Assembly: GCF_000215705.1 (NCBI RefSeq)
Contig: NC_015677.1
Location: forward strand, 1,624,001-1,688,000
Length of the DNA stretch: 64,000 bases
Direction: 5' to 3'
Origin: Ramlibacter tataouinensis TTB310
GTDB lineage: Bacteria > Pseudomonadota > Gammaproteobacteria > Burkholderiales > Burkholderiaceae_C
Part shown: positions 8,063-17,910 of the stretch, one piece after another
Layout: every line of letters starts with the position of its first letter
Numbering within the stretch: the first letter of the stretch is position 1
Notes under the pieces: model-generated
Database searches by the model: none
Seen by the model: the letters and a program-made list of their open reading frames with translations, nothing else
Told to the model about the DNA's origin: nothing
Program-made: the position numbers and the translations under genes

Positions 8063-9802
8063 ATGAAAACCCTTGCCAGAAAGTTCGGCCTGAGCCTGCT
8101 GTCCTTGGCCTTGGCCGGAGCGTTCGGCCTCAGCTACCCGCCGGATACCTTTGCCCAGGCTGGCGGGGGCGGTGCGGGCGCTGGAGGCGCAGGCGGTGGG
8201 GCCGGGGGAGCCGGGGGTGGAGCGGGTGGAGGTGCAGGCGGTGGCGCCGGGGCCGGAGGAGCAGGGGCTGGCGGGGGTGGAGCGGGCGCCGGGGGCGCAG
8301 GAGCTGGCGGTGGTGGAGCGGGAGGAGCAGGGGCTGGAGGTGCAGGCGGTGGCGCCGGGGCCGGAGGAGCAGGGGCTGGCGGCGGTGGTGCGGGTGCTGG
8401 AGGAGCAGGTGCTGGCGGCGCGGGAGGAGCAGGGGCTGGAGGTGCAGGCGGTGGCGCCGGGGCCGGAGGAGCAGGGGCTGGCGGCGGCGCCGGCGCTGGG
8501 GGAGCGGGCGCCGGCGGCGCGGGAGCTGGTGGCGGCGGAGCGGGGGCTGGCGGGGCAGGGGCTGGCGGGGCAGGTGGCGGTTCCGGAGCGGGAGGCGCTG
8601 GGGCCGGTGGTGGTGGCGCCGGGGCGGGCGGCGCGGGTGCCGGAGGCGCCGGTGGTGCAGGTGCCGGCGGTGCGGGTGCAGGAGGAGGCGCTGGCGGCGG
8701 AGCCGGTGGTGCGGGCGCAGGTGGTGCAGGCGCAGGAGGAGGTGCTGGCGGCGCGGGTGGCGGGGCCGGCGCAGGCGGTGCGGGTGCTGGGGCAGGTGGT
8801 GGCGCAGGTGCCGGTGCCGGCAGTGGCGCCGGTGCGGGAGGAGCAAGTGCAGGGGGTGGTGCAGGCGCCGGGGGAGCAGGCAGTGGTGCCGGAGCCGGCG
8901 GCGCAGGAGCCGGGGGTGCCAGCGCAGGTGGCGCGGGTGCGGCGGGGGCTGGCGCCGGGGGATCAGGGGCTGGCGCCGCAGGTGGCGCTGGAGCGGGAAG
9001 CGCCGGCACCGGGGGAGGCAGTGCCGCCGGGGCCGGAGGTGCCGGCGGCACGGGAAGCAGTGGCGCAGGCTCGGGCAGCGGCGGTGCTGCAGCAGCCGGA
9101 AGCAGCGGCGGGACTGCCGGGGCTGGAACCGGGGGCAGTGCTGGAGGCAGCAGTGCTGGCGCCGCGGGCGGTGCCAGTGCAGGGACAGCCGGTGGCACTG
9201 GCAGCACCGGTAGCACCGGTACCGGTGGTGCGGGCAGCGGCAGTGCCGGAACCGGCACCGCTGGCGCGGCAGCGGCCGCGCCCGGAAACGCGGCCGGCAG
9301 CACCGGCCCGGGCACGTCCAGCGCGGGCAATGCAGCAGCAGCTGCCGTGGGCAGCACGGCGCCGGCTGCCGTCTCGCCAACCATGGATGCGGGCGGGCCG
9401 GCGCCCGACGGCGTGGGGCCCGCTCCGGGTCCGGGCATCGCGATCATCCGGACGGTGCCGGCATCGCCCCGGACCGCGGGCCCGGTTCCCGGCCCCGTGC
9501 CCGGTCCGGCCAGTGTGTCCGTTCCTGCCGTGGTCAGCGTCCCCGCTGCCCGGCCGGCGCCGACGGCATCGGCGCAGCCGCAGGTTCCTCCTGCCATCAC
9601 GGAAACCCAGTCGATGGGCGCGGGGCCTTCGGTGGCCTCGTCTCCTGGCCCTTCGGCGCCGAGCGCCCCGGCGCCGGGGTCGGCGGCGCCCGCGGGATCC
9701 GTGACCTTCCCCATCCCGTCGCGGGACGGCCTGCCCTCCGCGCAGACGCTTCCGCCGCAGGAGCCCTTGATCCTGGACCGGCCCCTGCCGTCGACCCAGT
9801 AG
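8063..9802 (+). CDS. Secreted Gly/Ala-rich silk-like protein
   Basis: A 579-residue protein of extreme composition with no known catalytic domain. Residues 1-32 are a clear Sec signal peptide ([20 protein letters not shown], cut after AQA). About 370 residues of almost pure Gly and Ala follow in GAGGAG / GGAGAGG patterns, drifting towards Ser/Thr/Ala-rich sequence, and then a ~130-residue Pro/Ala/Ser/Val-rich tail ending LPSTQ. There is no cysteine. Such low-complexity chains are structural in other organisms (silk fibroin, PE-PGRS, cell-surface Gly-rich proteins); a role in an extracellular matrix or surface layer here is inference. Gly and Ala codons in the repeat (GGA, GGG, GGT, GCA) differ strongly from the GGC/GCC preference of all neighbours. 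It stands alone, with no operon partner. Confidence 0.75.
8227..8487 (+). repeat. Coding direct repeats inside the glycine-rich gene
   Basis: Three copies of a 48-base unit start at 8227, 8335 and 8437 (spacings 108 and 102 bases, 36 and 34 codons). The second and third are identical over 68 bases (8318-8385 = 8420-8487). All spacings are multiples of three, so duplication kept the reading frame. This is recent internal duplication, not just repeated amino acids, because synonymous positions are identical. Diverged copies continue downstream. Confidence 0.85.
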
Positions 9803-9857
9803 CGGGCGCGAAGCGCAGCGATGCCGCGGCCGCCGGCCGCGGCGTAACATCGCGCCC

Positions 9858-11369
<1,512 letters not shown>

Positions 11370-11401
11370 AGGAAACCCAGGCGCCACAGGCACTTGGGCG
11401 G

Positions 11402-11418
11402 CTGGCACGGCTCGTGCG
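11402..11418 (+). promoter_or_regulatory. Sigma-54 (-24/-12) promoter
   Basis: CTGGCACGGCTCGTGCG matches the -24/-12 consensus (YTGGCACG-N4-TTGCW) with the invariant GG at 11404-11405 and GC at 11416-11417 at the required 10-base gap. Only the -12 half deviates (GTGCG for TTGCA). Transcription would begin near 11429, giving a ~34-base leader to the ATG at 11463, which is preceded by AAGGAGA. Confidence 0.8.
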
Positions 11419-11462
11419 TTCCCTGCCCCGGATTCGTGCAGACACCATAAGGAGACAACGTA

Positions 11463-12656
11463 ATGCAACGCCGCACCTGGGTGGGCCTCGCCGCCCTCGC
11501 CACTGCCACGCTCGCCGCGCCCCTGGCCTTTGCCCAGGCCAAGGACATCAGGATCGCCCACGTCTACAGCCGCACCGGCCCGCTGGAGGCGTACGGCAAG
11601 CAGACCCAGGTGGGGCTGACCATGGGCCTGGAGTACGCGACCGGCGGCACCATGACGATCAACGGCCGCAAGATCGTCGTCATCGAGAAGGACGACCAGG
11701 GCAAGCCCGACCTGGGCAAGTCGCTGCTGGCCACGGCCTATGCCGACGACAAGGTGGACCTGGCCGTCGGCCCCACCTCCTCCGGCGTCGCGCTGGCCAT
11801 GCTGCCGGTGGCCGAGGAGTACAAGAAGATCCTGCTGGTCGAGCCCGCGGTGGCCGACTCCATCACCGGCGACAAGTGGAACAAGTACATCTTCCGCACC
11901 GGCCGCAACAGCTCGCAGGACGCGATCTCCAACGCCGTGGCGTTGGACAAGCCCGGCACCGTGATCGCCACCCTGGCGCAGGACTACGCCTTCGGCCGCG
12001 ACGGCGTCAAGGCCTTCAAGGAGGCGGTCAAGAGCGCCAAGATCGTCCATGAGGAGTACCTGCCGCAGAACACCACGGACTTCACGGCAGGCGCCCAGCG
12101 GCTGATCGACAAGCTCAAGGACCAGCCGGGCCGCAAGGTGATCTGGATCGTGTGGGCCGGCTCGGGCAACCCGTTCAAGATCGCCGACCTGGACTTGAAG
12201 CGCCACGGCATCGAGATCGCCACCGGCGGCAACATCCTGCCGGCCATGGTGGCCTACAACCAGTTCCCGGGCATGGAAGGCGCCAGCTACTACTACTTCG
12301 GCTTCTCCAAGAACCAGCCCAACCTGTGGCTGGTGACCAACCACTACCAGCGCTTCCAGGGCCCGCCCGACTTCTTCACCGCCGGCGGCTTCTCTGCTGC
12401 GATGGCTTTGGTCACCGCGCTGAAGAAGACCAACGGCGACACCGCCACCGACAAGCTGATCGCCACCATGGAAGGCATGTCCTTCGAGACGCCCAAGGGC
12501 ATGATGACCTTCCGCAAGGAGGACCACCAGGCCATGCAGTCCATGTACCACTTCCGCGTCGCGCCCGGCGCCAAGCCCGGCGCCATGGCCGACCTGCATC
12601 TCGTCAAGGAGATCAAGCCGGCCGAGATGAACGTCCCCATCCGCAACAAGCGCTGA
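11463..12656 (+). CDS. ABC transporter substrate-binding protein, LivJ/branched-chain type
   Basis: Periplasmic binding protein of 397 residues in the Leu/Ile/Val-binding (type I periplasmic binding, receptor-ligand region) family. It has a signal peptide of 26 residues (ending AFAQA) and then the two-lobed fold beginning DIRIAHVYSRTGPLEAYGKQ, with the hallmark AVGPTSSGVALAM near residue 100. Family members bind amino acids, amides, aromatic acids or short carboxylic acids. It is the first gene behind the sigma-54 promoter; its membrane and ATPase partners LivGFHM follow after the PHB depolymerase. The receptor first, separated from the rest by a hairpin at 12665, would allow it to be made in excess. 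3-Hydroxybutyrate or its oligomers as ligand is inference from context only. Confidence 0.87.
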   Translation: MQRRTWVGLAALATATLAAPLAFAQAKDIRIAHVYSRTGPLEAYGKQTQVGLTMGLEYATGGTMTINGRKIVVIEKDDQGKPDLGKSLLATAYADDKVDLAVGPTSSGVALAMLPVAEEYKKILLVEPAVADSITGDKWNKYIFRTGRNSSQDAISNAVALDKPGTVIATLAQDYAFGRDGVKAFKEAVKSAKIVHEEYLPQNTTDFTAGAQRLIDKLKDQPGRKVIWIVWAGSGNPFKIADLDLKRHGIEIATGGNILPAMVAYNQFPGMEGASYYYFGFSKNQPNLWLVTNHYQRFQGPPDFFTAGGFSAAMALVTALKKTNGDTATDKLIATMEGMSFETPKGMMTFRKEDHQAMQSMYHFRVAPGAKPGAMADLHLVKEIKPAEMNVPIRNKR

Positions 12657-12664
12657 TGCGCCGG

Positions 12665-12692
12665 CCGGGCATTGCCTGCCCGGTCCCGTTTT
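12665..12692 (+). terminator. Hairpin after the ABC receptor gene, possible partial terminator
   Basis: CCGGGCA (12665-12671), loop TTGCC, TGCCCGG (12677-12683), then TCCCGTTTT. The stem is strong but the T-run is short and displaced, so it may stop only part of the transcripts or protect the 3' end of the receptor mRNA, while reading through to the depolymerase gene. Confidence 0.5.
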
Positions 12693-12785
12693 CCCCTCTG
12701 AAGTTCCAGTCGTTCCAACCCCGGGCCACACGGGGCGATGAGGTTTCGTGTCCGTTCGAACCACCACCACCAAGGAGACAAGACG

Positions 12786-14282
12786 ATGAGATTCAGATTT
12801 GCGCCCACGCTGCTGGCCGGCGCCTTCCTCATGGCGGCCACCGCGGCCGCCCACGCCGCCGTGGCCCTGCCCAAGCTCAACATTGACAAGTCGCGCACCA
12901 CGGTGTCCGGCCTGTCCTCGGGCGGCTTCATGGCCAGCCAGCTGGGCTATGCGCATTCGGCCACGTTCAAGGGCGTGGGCGTGTTCGCCGCCGGGCCCTA
13001 CATGTGCGCCGGCCACAACAACTACACCGCCTGCATGTACAACGCCAGCATCAGCAGCACCCAGCTGGCGACCATGCAGAACAGCATCAACAGCTGGAGC
13101 GGCGGCCAGATCGACGACAAGGCCAACGTGGCCGCCCAGAAGATCTTCATGTTCGTGGGCAGCAGCGACGCGACGGTGGGCCCCAACCCGATGAACGCCG
13201 CCCGCACGCAGTACGCCAACAACGGCGTGCCCACGGCCAACCTGGAGTTCGTCCAGCGCGCCGGCACCGCGCACGTCTTCCCCACGGACTTCGACGCCAC
13301 CGGCAACAACAGCTGCAGCAGCAGCAGCTCGCCCTACATCAGCAACTGCGGCTACGACGGCGCCAAGGCGGTGCTGACCCGGCTCTACGGCACGCTGAAC
13401 GCGCGCAACAACGCGCCGGCCGCCGCCAACTACATCGAGTTCGACCAGACCCCGTTCACCAACAGCAACCCCGGGATGGCCGCGACCGGCTGGGCCTACG
13501 TGCCGAGCAACTGCGCCAGCGGCTCGCAGTGCAAGGTGCACGTGGCGCTGCACGGCTGCCAGCAGACCTACGCCACCATCGGCGACAAGTTCATCAAGAA
13601 CACCGGCTACACCCGCTGGGCCGACACCAACAGCATCGTCGTGCTGTTCCCGCAGACCAAGGTGGACAACATCAGCCGCCAGACCGCGGCCAGCGGCTCG
13701 CTGAGCAACCCCAACGGCTGCTGGGACTGGATCGGCTGGTACGGCAGCAACTTCGCGCAGAAGACCGGCGCGCAGATCACCGCGCTCAAGGCGATGGTCG
13801 ACCACGTGTCCTCCGGCGCCGGCTCCGACGGCGGCTCGACCACGCTGCCGGCCCCGACCAACGTCACGGCTTCGGGCGCGACCAACACCTCGATGAACAT
13901 CGCCTGGAGCTCGGTGACCGGCGCCGCGGGTTACAACGTCTACCGCAACGGCAACAAGACCAACGCGTTGACGGTGACGGGCACCAGCTTCACCGACGGC
14001 AACCTCTCGCCCGGCACCACCTACAGCTGGACGGTTCGCGCGGCGGACGCCAACGGCGTGGAGGGCGCGGCCTCGGCGCCGGTCAGCGGCACCACCACCG
14101 GCACGGCGGCCACCTGCTACACCTCCAGCAACTACACCCACACCACCGCCGGCCGCGCCTACACCTCGGGCGGGTATACCTACGCCAACGGCTCCAACCA
14201 GTACATGGGGCTGTGGAACACCTACACCACGACCACGCTGAAGCAAACCGGCACGAACTACTACGTGATCGGCACCTGCTAG
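12786..14282 (+). CDS. phaZ: Extracellular PHB depolymerase, type-2 catalytic domain with FN3 linker
   Basis: Secreted poly(3-hydroxybutyrate) depolymerase of 498 residues. Signal peptide residues 1-25 (ends AHAA). The order of catalytic features is lipase box GLSSG (Ser44), Asp128 in VGSSDA, His163 in GTAHVFP, and only then the oxyanion-hole motif LHGCQQ (His256). That circularly permuted order defines type-2 catalytic domains of extracellular short-chain PHA depolymerases. Residues ~352-436 are a fibronectin type III linker (PAPTNVTASGATNTSMNIAW), and the last ~60 residues, bounded by Cys and rich in Tyr/Thr/Asn, match the C-terminal PHB-binding domain. ATG at 12786 follows AAGGAGA. It sits between the ABC receptor and livGFHM, so it is likely co-induced with uptake. 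Confidence 0.92.
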   Translation: MRFRFAPTLLAGAFLMAATAAAHAAVALPKLNIDKSRTTVSGLSSGGFMASQLGYAHSATFKGVGVFAAGPYMCAGHNNYTACMYNASISSTQLATMQNSINSWSGGQIDDKANVAAQKIFMFVGSSDATVGPNPMNAARTQYANNGVPTANLEFVQRAGTAHVFPTDFDATGNNSCSSSSSPYISNCGYDGAKAVLTRLYGTLNARNNAPAAANYIEFDQTPFTNSNPGMAATGWAYVPSNCASGSQCKVHVALHGCQQTYATIGDKFIKNTGYTRWADTNSIVVLFPQTKVDNISRQTAASGSLSNPNGCWDWIGWYGSNFAQKTGAQITALKAMVDHVSSGAGSDGGSTTLPAPTNVTASGATNTSMNIAWSSVTGAAGYNVYRNGNKTNALTVTGTSFTDGNLSPGTTYSWTVRAADANGVEGAASAPVSGTTTGTAATCYTSSNYTHTTAGRAYTSGGYTYANGSNQYMGLWNTYTTTTLKQTGTNYYVIGTC

Positions 14283-14298
14283 CGTTCACAAGGAGACC

Positions 14299-15072
14299 AT
14301 GAGCCTGCTCGCCACCCGTGATCTCACGGTCCGCTTCGGCGGCCACGTGGCGGTCGATGCCGTGACCTGCTCGTTCGAGCCCGGCACGCTGACCGCCATC
14401 GTGGGCCCCAACGGCGCCGGCAAGACCACCTACTTCAACCTGATCTCGGGCCAGCTCAGGGCGAGCGCGGGCTCGGTGACGCTGGGCGGGCGCGACCTGT
14501 CGCGCCTGCCGGCGTCCGAGCGCACCCGCGCCGGGCTGGGCCGCGCCTTCCAGCTCACCAACCTGTTCCCGCGCCTGTCGGTGCTGGAGAACGTGCGGCT
14601 GGCGGTGCAGGCCAGCCGCGAGGGGCGGCACCGGCGCGGCCTCAACCTGTGGAGCGTGTGGAGCGACCATGGAGCGCTGCGCGCGCGGGCGGACGAGGTC
14701 CTGGCGGCGGTGGCCCTGCGCGACAAGGAGGAGGAGCTGGTGGCCAACCTACCGCACGGCGACCAGCGCAAGCTGGAGGTGGCGCTGCTGATGGCCCTGG
14801 AGCCGCAGGTCTTCATGTTCGACGAGCCCACGGCCGGCATGAACGCGGCCGAGGCGCCGGTGATCCTCGATCTGATCCGCAGGCTCAAGCAGGACCGCAG
14901 CAAGACCATCCTGCTGGTGGAGCACAAGATGGACGTGGTGCGCGAGCTGGCCGACCGCATCATCGTGCTGCATAACGGCGCCCTGGTGGCCGACGGCAAG
15001 CCGGCCGAGGTGATCGCGCTGCCGATCGTCCAAGAGGCTTACCTGGGCGTTGCAGCCAAGGAGGCGGCATGA
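14299..15072 (+). CDS. livG: Branched-chain-type ABC transporter ATPase LivG
   Basis: ABC ATPase of 257 residues, first of a complete Liv-type inner-membrane set. Walker A GPNGAGKTT lies at residues 36-44, Walker B MFDEPTAGM around 172-180 and the H-loop His in VEHKMD. The ABC signature is the variant LPHGDQRKLEVA instead of LSGGQ, a form common in LivG-like subunits. The long insert between Walker A and the signature, rich in Arg, is also LivG-like. The ATG at 14299 follows AAGGAGA, 16 bases after the depolymerase stop; its end overlaps livF by 4 bases (ATGA). Confidence 0.9.
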   Translation: MSLLATRDLTVRFGGHVAVDAVTCSFEPGTLTAIVGPNGAGKTTYFNLISGQLRASAGSVTLGGRDLSRLPASERTRAGLGRAFQLTNLFPRLSVLENVRLAVQASREGRHRRGLNLWSVWSDHGALRARADEVLAAVALRDKEEELVANLPHGDQRKLEVALLMALEPQVFMFDEPTAGMNAAEAPVILDLIRRLKQDRSKTILLVEHKMDVVRELADRIIVLHNGALVADGKPAEVIALPIVQEAYLGVAAKEAA

Positions 15073-15794
15073 GCGTCAACCTCCTCGAACTCTCCGGCGT
15101 GCACACGCACATCGGCGCGTACCACATCCTGCACGGGGTGGACCTGCAGGTGCCGCGCGGCCAGCTCACCATGCTGCTGGGCCGCAATGGCGCGGGCAAG
15201 ACCACCACGCTGCGCACCATCATGGGCCTGTGGCAGGCCTCGCAGGGCAGCATCCGCTTCGACGGGCAGGACATCACCCGCCTGGCGACGCCGCAGATCG
15301 CGGGACAGGGCGTGGCCTATGTGCCGGAGACCATGGGCATCTTCGCGGACCTGACCGTGAAGGAGAACATGCTGCTGGCCGCGCGCCGGGCGCGCCGCGC
15401 CGGCGAGATCGACGACGCGCGGCTGAAGTGGATCTTCCGGCTGTTCCCCGCGGTGCAGAAGTTCTGGAACCACCCGGCCGGCAAGCTGTCGGGCGGGCAG
15501 AAGCAGATGCTGGCGGTCTCGCGCGCCATCGTCGAGCCGCGCCAGCTGCTGGTCATCGACGAGCCCAGCAAGGGGCTGGCGCCGGCCATCATCAACAACA
15601 TGATCGACGCCTTCGCCGAGCTCAAGGCCAGCGGCGTGACGCTGCTGCTGGTCGAGCAGAACATCAATTTCGCCAAGCGGCTGGGCGACACGGTGGCGGT
15701 GATGGACAACGGACGCGTGGTGCATGCCGGCGCGATGCGCGAGCTGGCGCAGGACGAGGAACTGCAGCGTTCGCTGCTGGGGTTGGCGCTGTGA
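15069..15794 (+). CDS. livF: Branched-chain-type ABC transporter ATPase LivF
   Basis: Second ATPase, 241 residues. Walker A GRNGAGKTT (residues 38-46), Q-loop in the AYVPETMGIF segment, perfect signature LSGGQKQMLAVSRA, Walker B LLVIDEPSKGLAP and switch His replaced by the LivF-typical VEQN. It forms the heterodimeric motor with LivG. Both ends overlap neighbours by 4 bases (ATGA with livG, GTGA with livH), which suggests strict translational coupling across livGFH. Confidence 0.9.
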   Translation: MSVNLLELSGVHTHIGAYHILHGVDLQVPRGQLTMLLGRNGAGKTTTLRTIMGLWQASQGSIRFDGQDITRLATPQIAGQGVAYVPETMGIFADLTVKENMLLAARRARRAGEIDDARLKWIFRLFPAVQKFWNHPAGKLSGGQKQMLAVSRAIVEPRQLLVIDEPSKGLAPAIINNMIDAFAELKASGVTLLLVEQNINFAKRLGDTVAVMDNGRVVHAGAMRELAQDEELQRSLLGLAL

Positions 15795-16771
15795 ACTTGA
15801 GAGAGCTGGACTGGAAACCCCTGGCCCTGGTGCCGCTGCTGGCCCTGGCCGTGCTGCCCTTCATCGGCTCGGCCTCCACCTGGGTGACGCTCACCGTGGC
15901 CGGCCTGGCCATGGGCATGATCATCTTCATCATCGCCTCGGGCCTGACGCTGGTGTTCGGCCTGATGGACGTGCTGAACTTCGGGCACGGGGTGTTCATC
16001 GCGCTGGGCGCCTTCGTCGCCACCAGCGTGCTGGGCGCCATGGGCGACTACACGGCGTCGCAGAGCCTGCTGACCAACCTGCTGGCGGTGTTCCCGGCCA
16101 TGGTGGTGGCCATGCTCGTCGCCGGCGCCGTCGGGCTGGCGTTCGAGCGCTTCATCGTGCGGCCGGTGTACGGCAACCACCTGAAACAGATTCTCATCAC
16201 CATGGGCGGCATGATCATCGGCGAGGAACTGATCAAGGTGATCTGGGGCCCGCTGCAGATCCCGCTGCCGCTGCCGCAAGGCATGCGCGGCACCGTGCTG
16301 TTGGGCGATGCCGCGGTGGAGAGGTACCGCCTGCTGGCCGTGATCGTCGGCGTCGCGGTGTTCGCCATCCTGCTGTGGACGCTCACGCGCACCAAGATCG
16401 GCCTGCTGATCCGTGCCGGCGTGCAGGACCGCGAGATGGTGGAGTCGCTGGGCTACCGCATCCGCGTCCTGTTCATCGGCGTCTTCGTCGTGGGCAGCGC
16501 GCTGGCCGGGCTGGGCGGCGTGATGTGGGGCCTGTACCAGCAAAACGTGGTCCCGCAGATGGGCGCCCAGGTCAACGTACTGATCTTCATCGTGCTCATC
16601 ATCGGCGGCCTGGGCTCGACCACCGGCGCCCTGATCGGCGCGCTGCTGGTGGGCCTGATGGCCAACTACACCGGTTTCCTGGTGCCCAAGGCGGCGCTGT
16701 TCTCCAACATCGCGCTGATGATGGCCATCCTGCTGTGGCGTCCCCAGGGCGTGTACGCGCTGTCGAAGTGA
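15791..16771 (+). CDS. livH: Branched-chain-type ABC transporter permease LivH
   Basis: Membrane permease of 326 residues with about eight hydrophobic helices and the LivH signatures GLTLVFGLMDVLNFGHG near residue 55 and GGLGSTTGALIGALLVG near residue 275. It pairs with LivM to form the channel. The GTG start at 15791 overlaps the livF stop (GTGA) and yields the short cytoplasmic N-terminus expected; ATG starts further upstream would lie inside livF. The loop after helix 6 carries the ATPase-coupling region (GVQDREMVESLGYRI). Confidence 0.9.
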   Translation: MNLRELDWKPLALVPLLALAVLPFIGSASTWVTLTVAGLAMGMIIFIIASGLTLVFGLMDVLNFGHGVFIALGAFVATSVLGAMGDYTASQSLLTNLLAVFPAMVVAMLVAGAVGLAFERFIVRPVYGNHLKQILITMGGMIIGEELIKVIWGPLQIPLPLPQGMRGTVLLGDAAVERYRLLAVIVGVAVFAILLWTLTRTKIGLLIRAGVQDREMVESLGYRIRVLFIGVFVVGSALAGLGGVMWGLYQQNVVPQMGAQVNVLIFIVLIIGGLGSTTGALIGALLVGLMANYTGFLVPKAALFSNIALMMAILLWRPQGVYALSK

Positions 16772-17910
16772 GCCCGTCCATGCTGAACCGACTGCTCTCC
16801 CACGACCTGCCGCGCAGCAAGCCGCTGGCGGTGCTGCTGCTGCTGATCGTGCTGGCCCTGGCCTTCACGCCTTTCCTGTTTCCCGGCGTCAAGGCGCTGA
16901 ACGTCGCGGCCAAGGTGCTGGTGTTCGTGGTGCTGGTGGCCAGCTTCGATCTGCTGCTGGGCTACACCGGTATCGTCAGCTTCGCCCACACCATGTTCTT
17001 CGGCATCGGCGCCTACGGCGTGGCCATCGCGTCCACCCGCATGGGCGCGGGCTGGGCGGCGCTGGGCACCGGCATCGCCGCGGCCCTGGCGCTGTCGCTG
17101 GTGCTGGCGCTGGCCATCGGGCTGTTCTCGCTGCGGGTGCGGGCCATCTTCTTCTCCATGATCACGCTGGCCGTGGCCGCCGCCTTCCAGACCCTGGCCT
17201 CGCAGCTGTCGGAGATCACCGGCGGCGAGGACGGCCTCACCTTCCGCGTGCCCGAGCAGCTCTCTCCCAGCTTCGAACTGGCGGCCGAGCCCTTCCTGGG
17301 CGCCAACCTCGACGGCCGCCTGCTGTGCTACTACCTGCTGTTCGCCACCGCGCTGGTGCTGGTGCTGGCCCTGCTGCGCATCGTCAACTCGCCGTTCGGC
17401 CGGGTGCTGCAGGCGATCCGCGAGAACGAATTCCGCGCCGAGGCCATCGGCTACCGGGTGGTAGTCTACCGCACGGTGTCCAGCATCCTGTCGGCGCTGT
17501 TCGCCACCCTGGCCGGTGCCATGCTGGCGGTCTGGCTGCGCTACAACGGGCCGGACACCTCGCTGTCCTTCGAGATCATGCTGGACGTGCTGCTGATCGT
17601 GGTCATCGGCGGCATGGGCACGATCTACGGCGCCCTGATCGGCTCGGCCGTCTTCGTGGTGGCCCAGAGCTACCTGCAGGACCTGCTGCGCCTGGGCAGC
17701 GAGGCGGTGTCGGGCCTGCCCTGGCTGGCGGCGCTGCTGTCGCCGGACCGCTGGCTGCTCTGGCTGGGCCTGCTGTTCGTGCTCTCGGTGTACTACTTCC
17801 CCACCGGCGTGGTCGGGCGGCTGCGCGCGTGGCGTGCAGCCCGGTCCCCGGCCACCTCCACCCACCCCACCCACCCCCTGCAAGGAGACTACGTTGAGAA
17901 CAACCGCTGA
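16768..17910 (+). CDS. livM: Branched-chain-type ABC transporter permease LivM
   Basis: Second permease, 380 residues, with about nine hydrophobic helices and the LivM motifs GYTGIVSFAHTMFFGIGAY (residue ~70) and IGGMGTIYGALIGSAVFV (residue ~290); the coupling loop reads AIRENEFRAEAIGY. A GTG at 16768 overlaps the livH stop (GTGA); the ATG at 16780 is an alternative four codons in. The C-terminal tail is an unusual Thr/Pro/His stretch whose last codons overlap the start of the 3HB-oligomer hydrolase gene by 17 bases, tying transport and hydrolysis in one operon. Confidence 0.9.
   Translation: MSPSMLNRLLSHDLPRSKPLAVLLLLIVLALAFTPFLFPGVKALNVAAKVLVFVVLVASFDLLLGYTGIVSFAHTMFFGIGAYGVAIASTRMGAGWAALGTGIAAALALSLVLALAIGLFSLRVRAIFFSMITLAVAAAFQTLASQLSEITGGEDGLTFRVPEQLSPSFELAAEPFLGANLDGRLLCYYLLFATALVLVLALLRIVNSPFGRVLQAIRENEFRAEAIGYRVVVYRTVSSILSALFATLAGAMLAVWLRYNGPDTSLSFEIMLDVLLIVVIGGMGTIYGALIGSAVFVVAQSYLQDLLRLGSEAVSGLPWLAALLSPDRWLLWLGLLFVLSVYYFPTGVVGRLRAWRAARSPATSTHPTHPLQGDYVENNR

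Noticed and set aside
8227..8487. Repeats resembling a CRISPR array
   Set aside because: Units are in-frame coding repeats, not identical repeats separated by unique spacers, and no cas gene is present.
8134..9714. Pro/Ala-rich minus-strand frame opposite the glycine-rich gene
   Set aside because: It is the reverse complement of Gly/Ala codons; it has no signal peptide or ribosome-binding site, whereas the plus strand has both.
12749..12754. TGTCCG upstream of phaZ as a third activator site
   Set aside because: Only a half-site; the matching CGGACA after five bases is absent.
17834..17893. ATG at 17834 as start of the 3HB-oligomer hydrolase
   Set aside because: It would add a Pro-rich stretch before the lipoprotein signal, lies deep inside livM and has no ribosome-binding site; the TTG at 17894 fits better.
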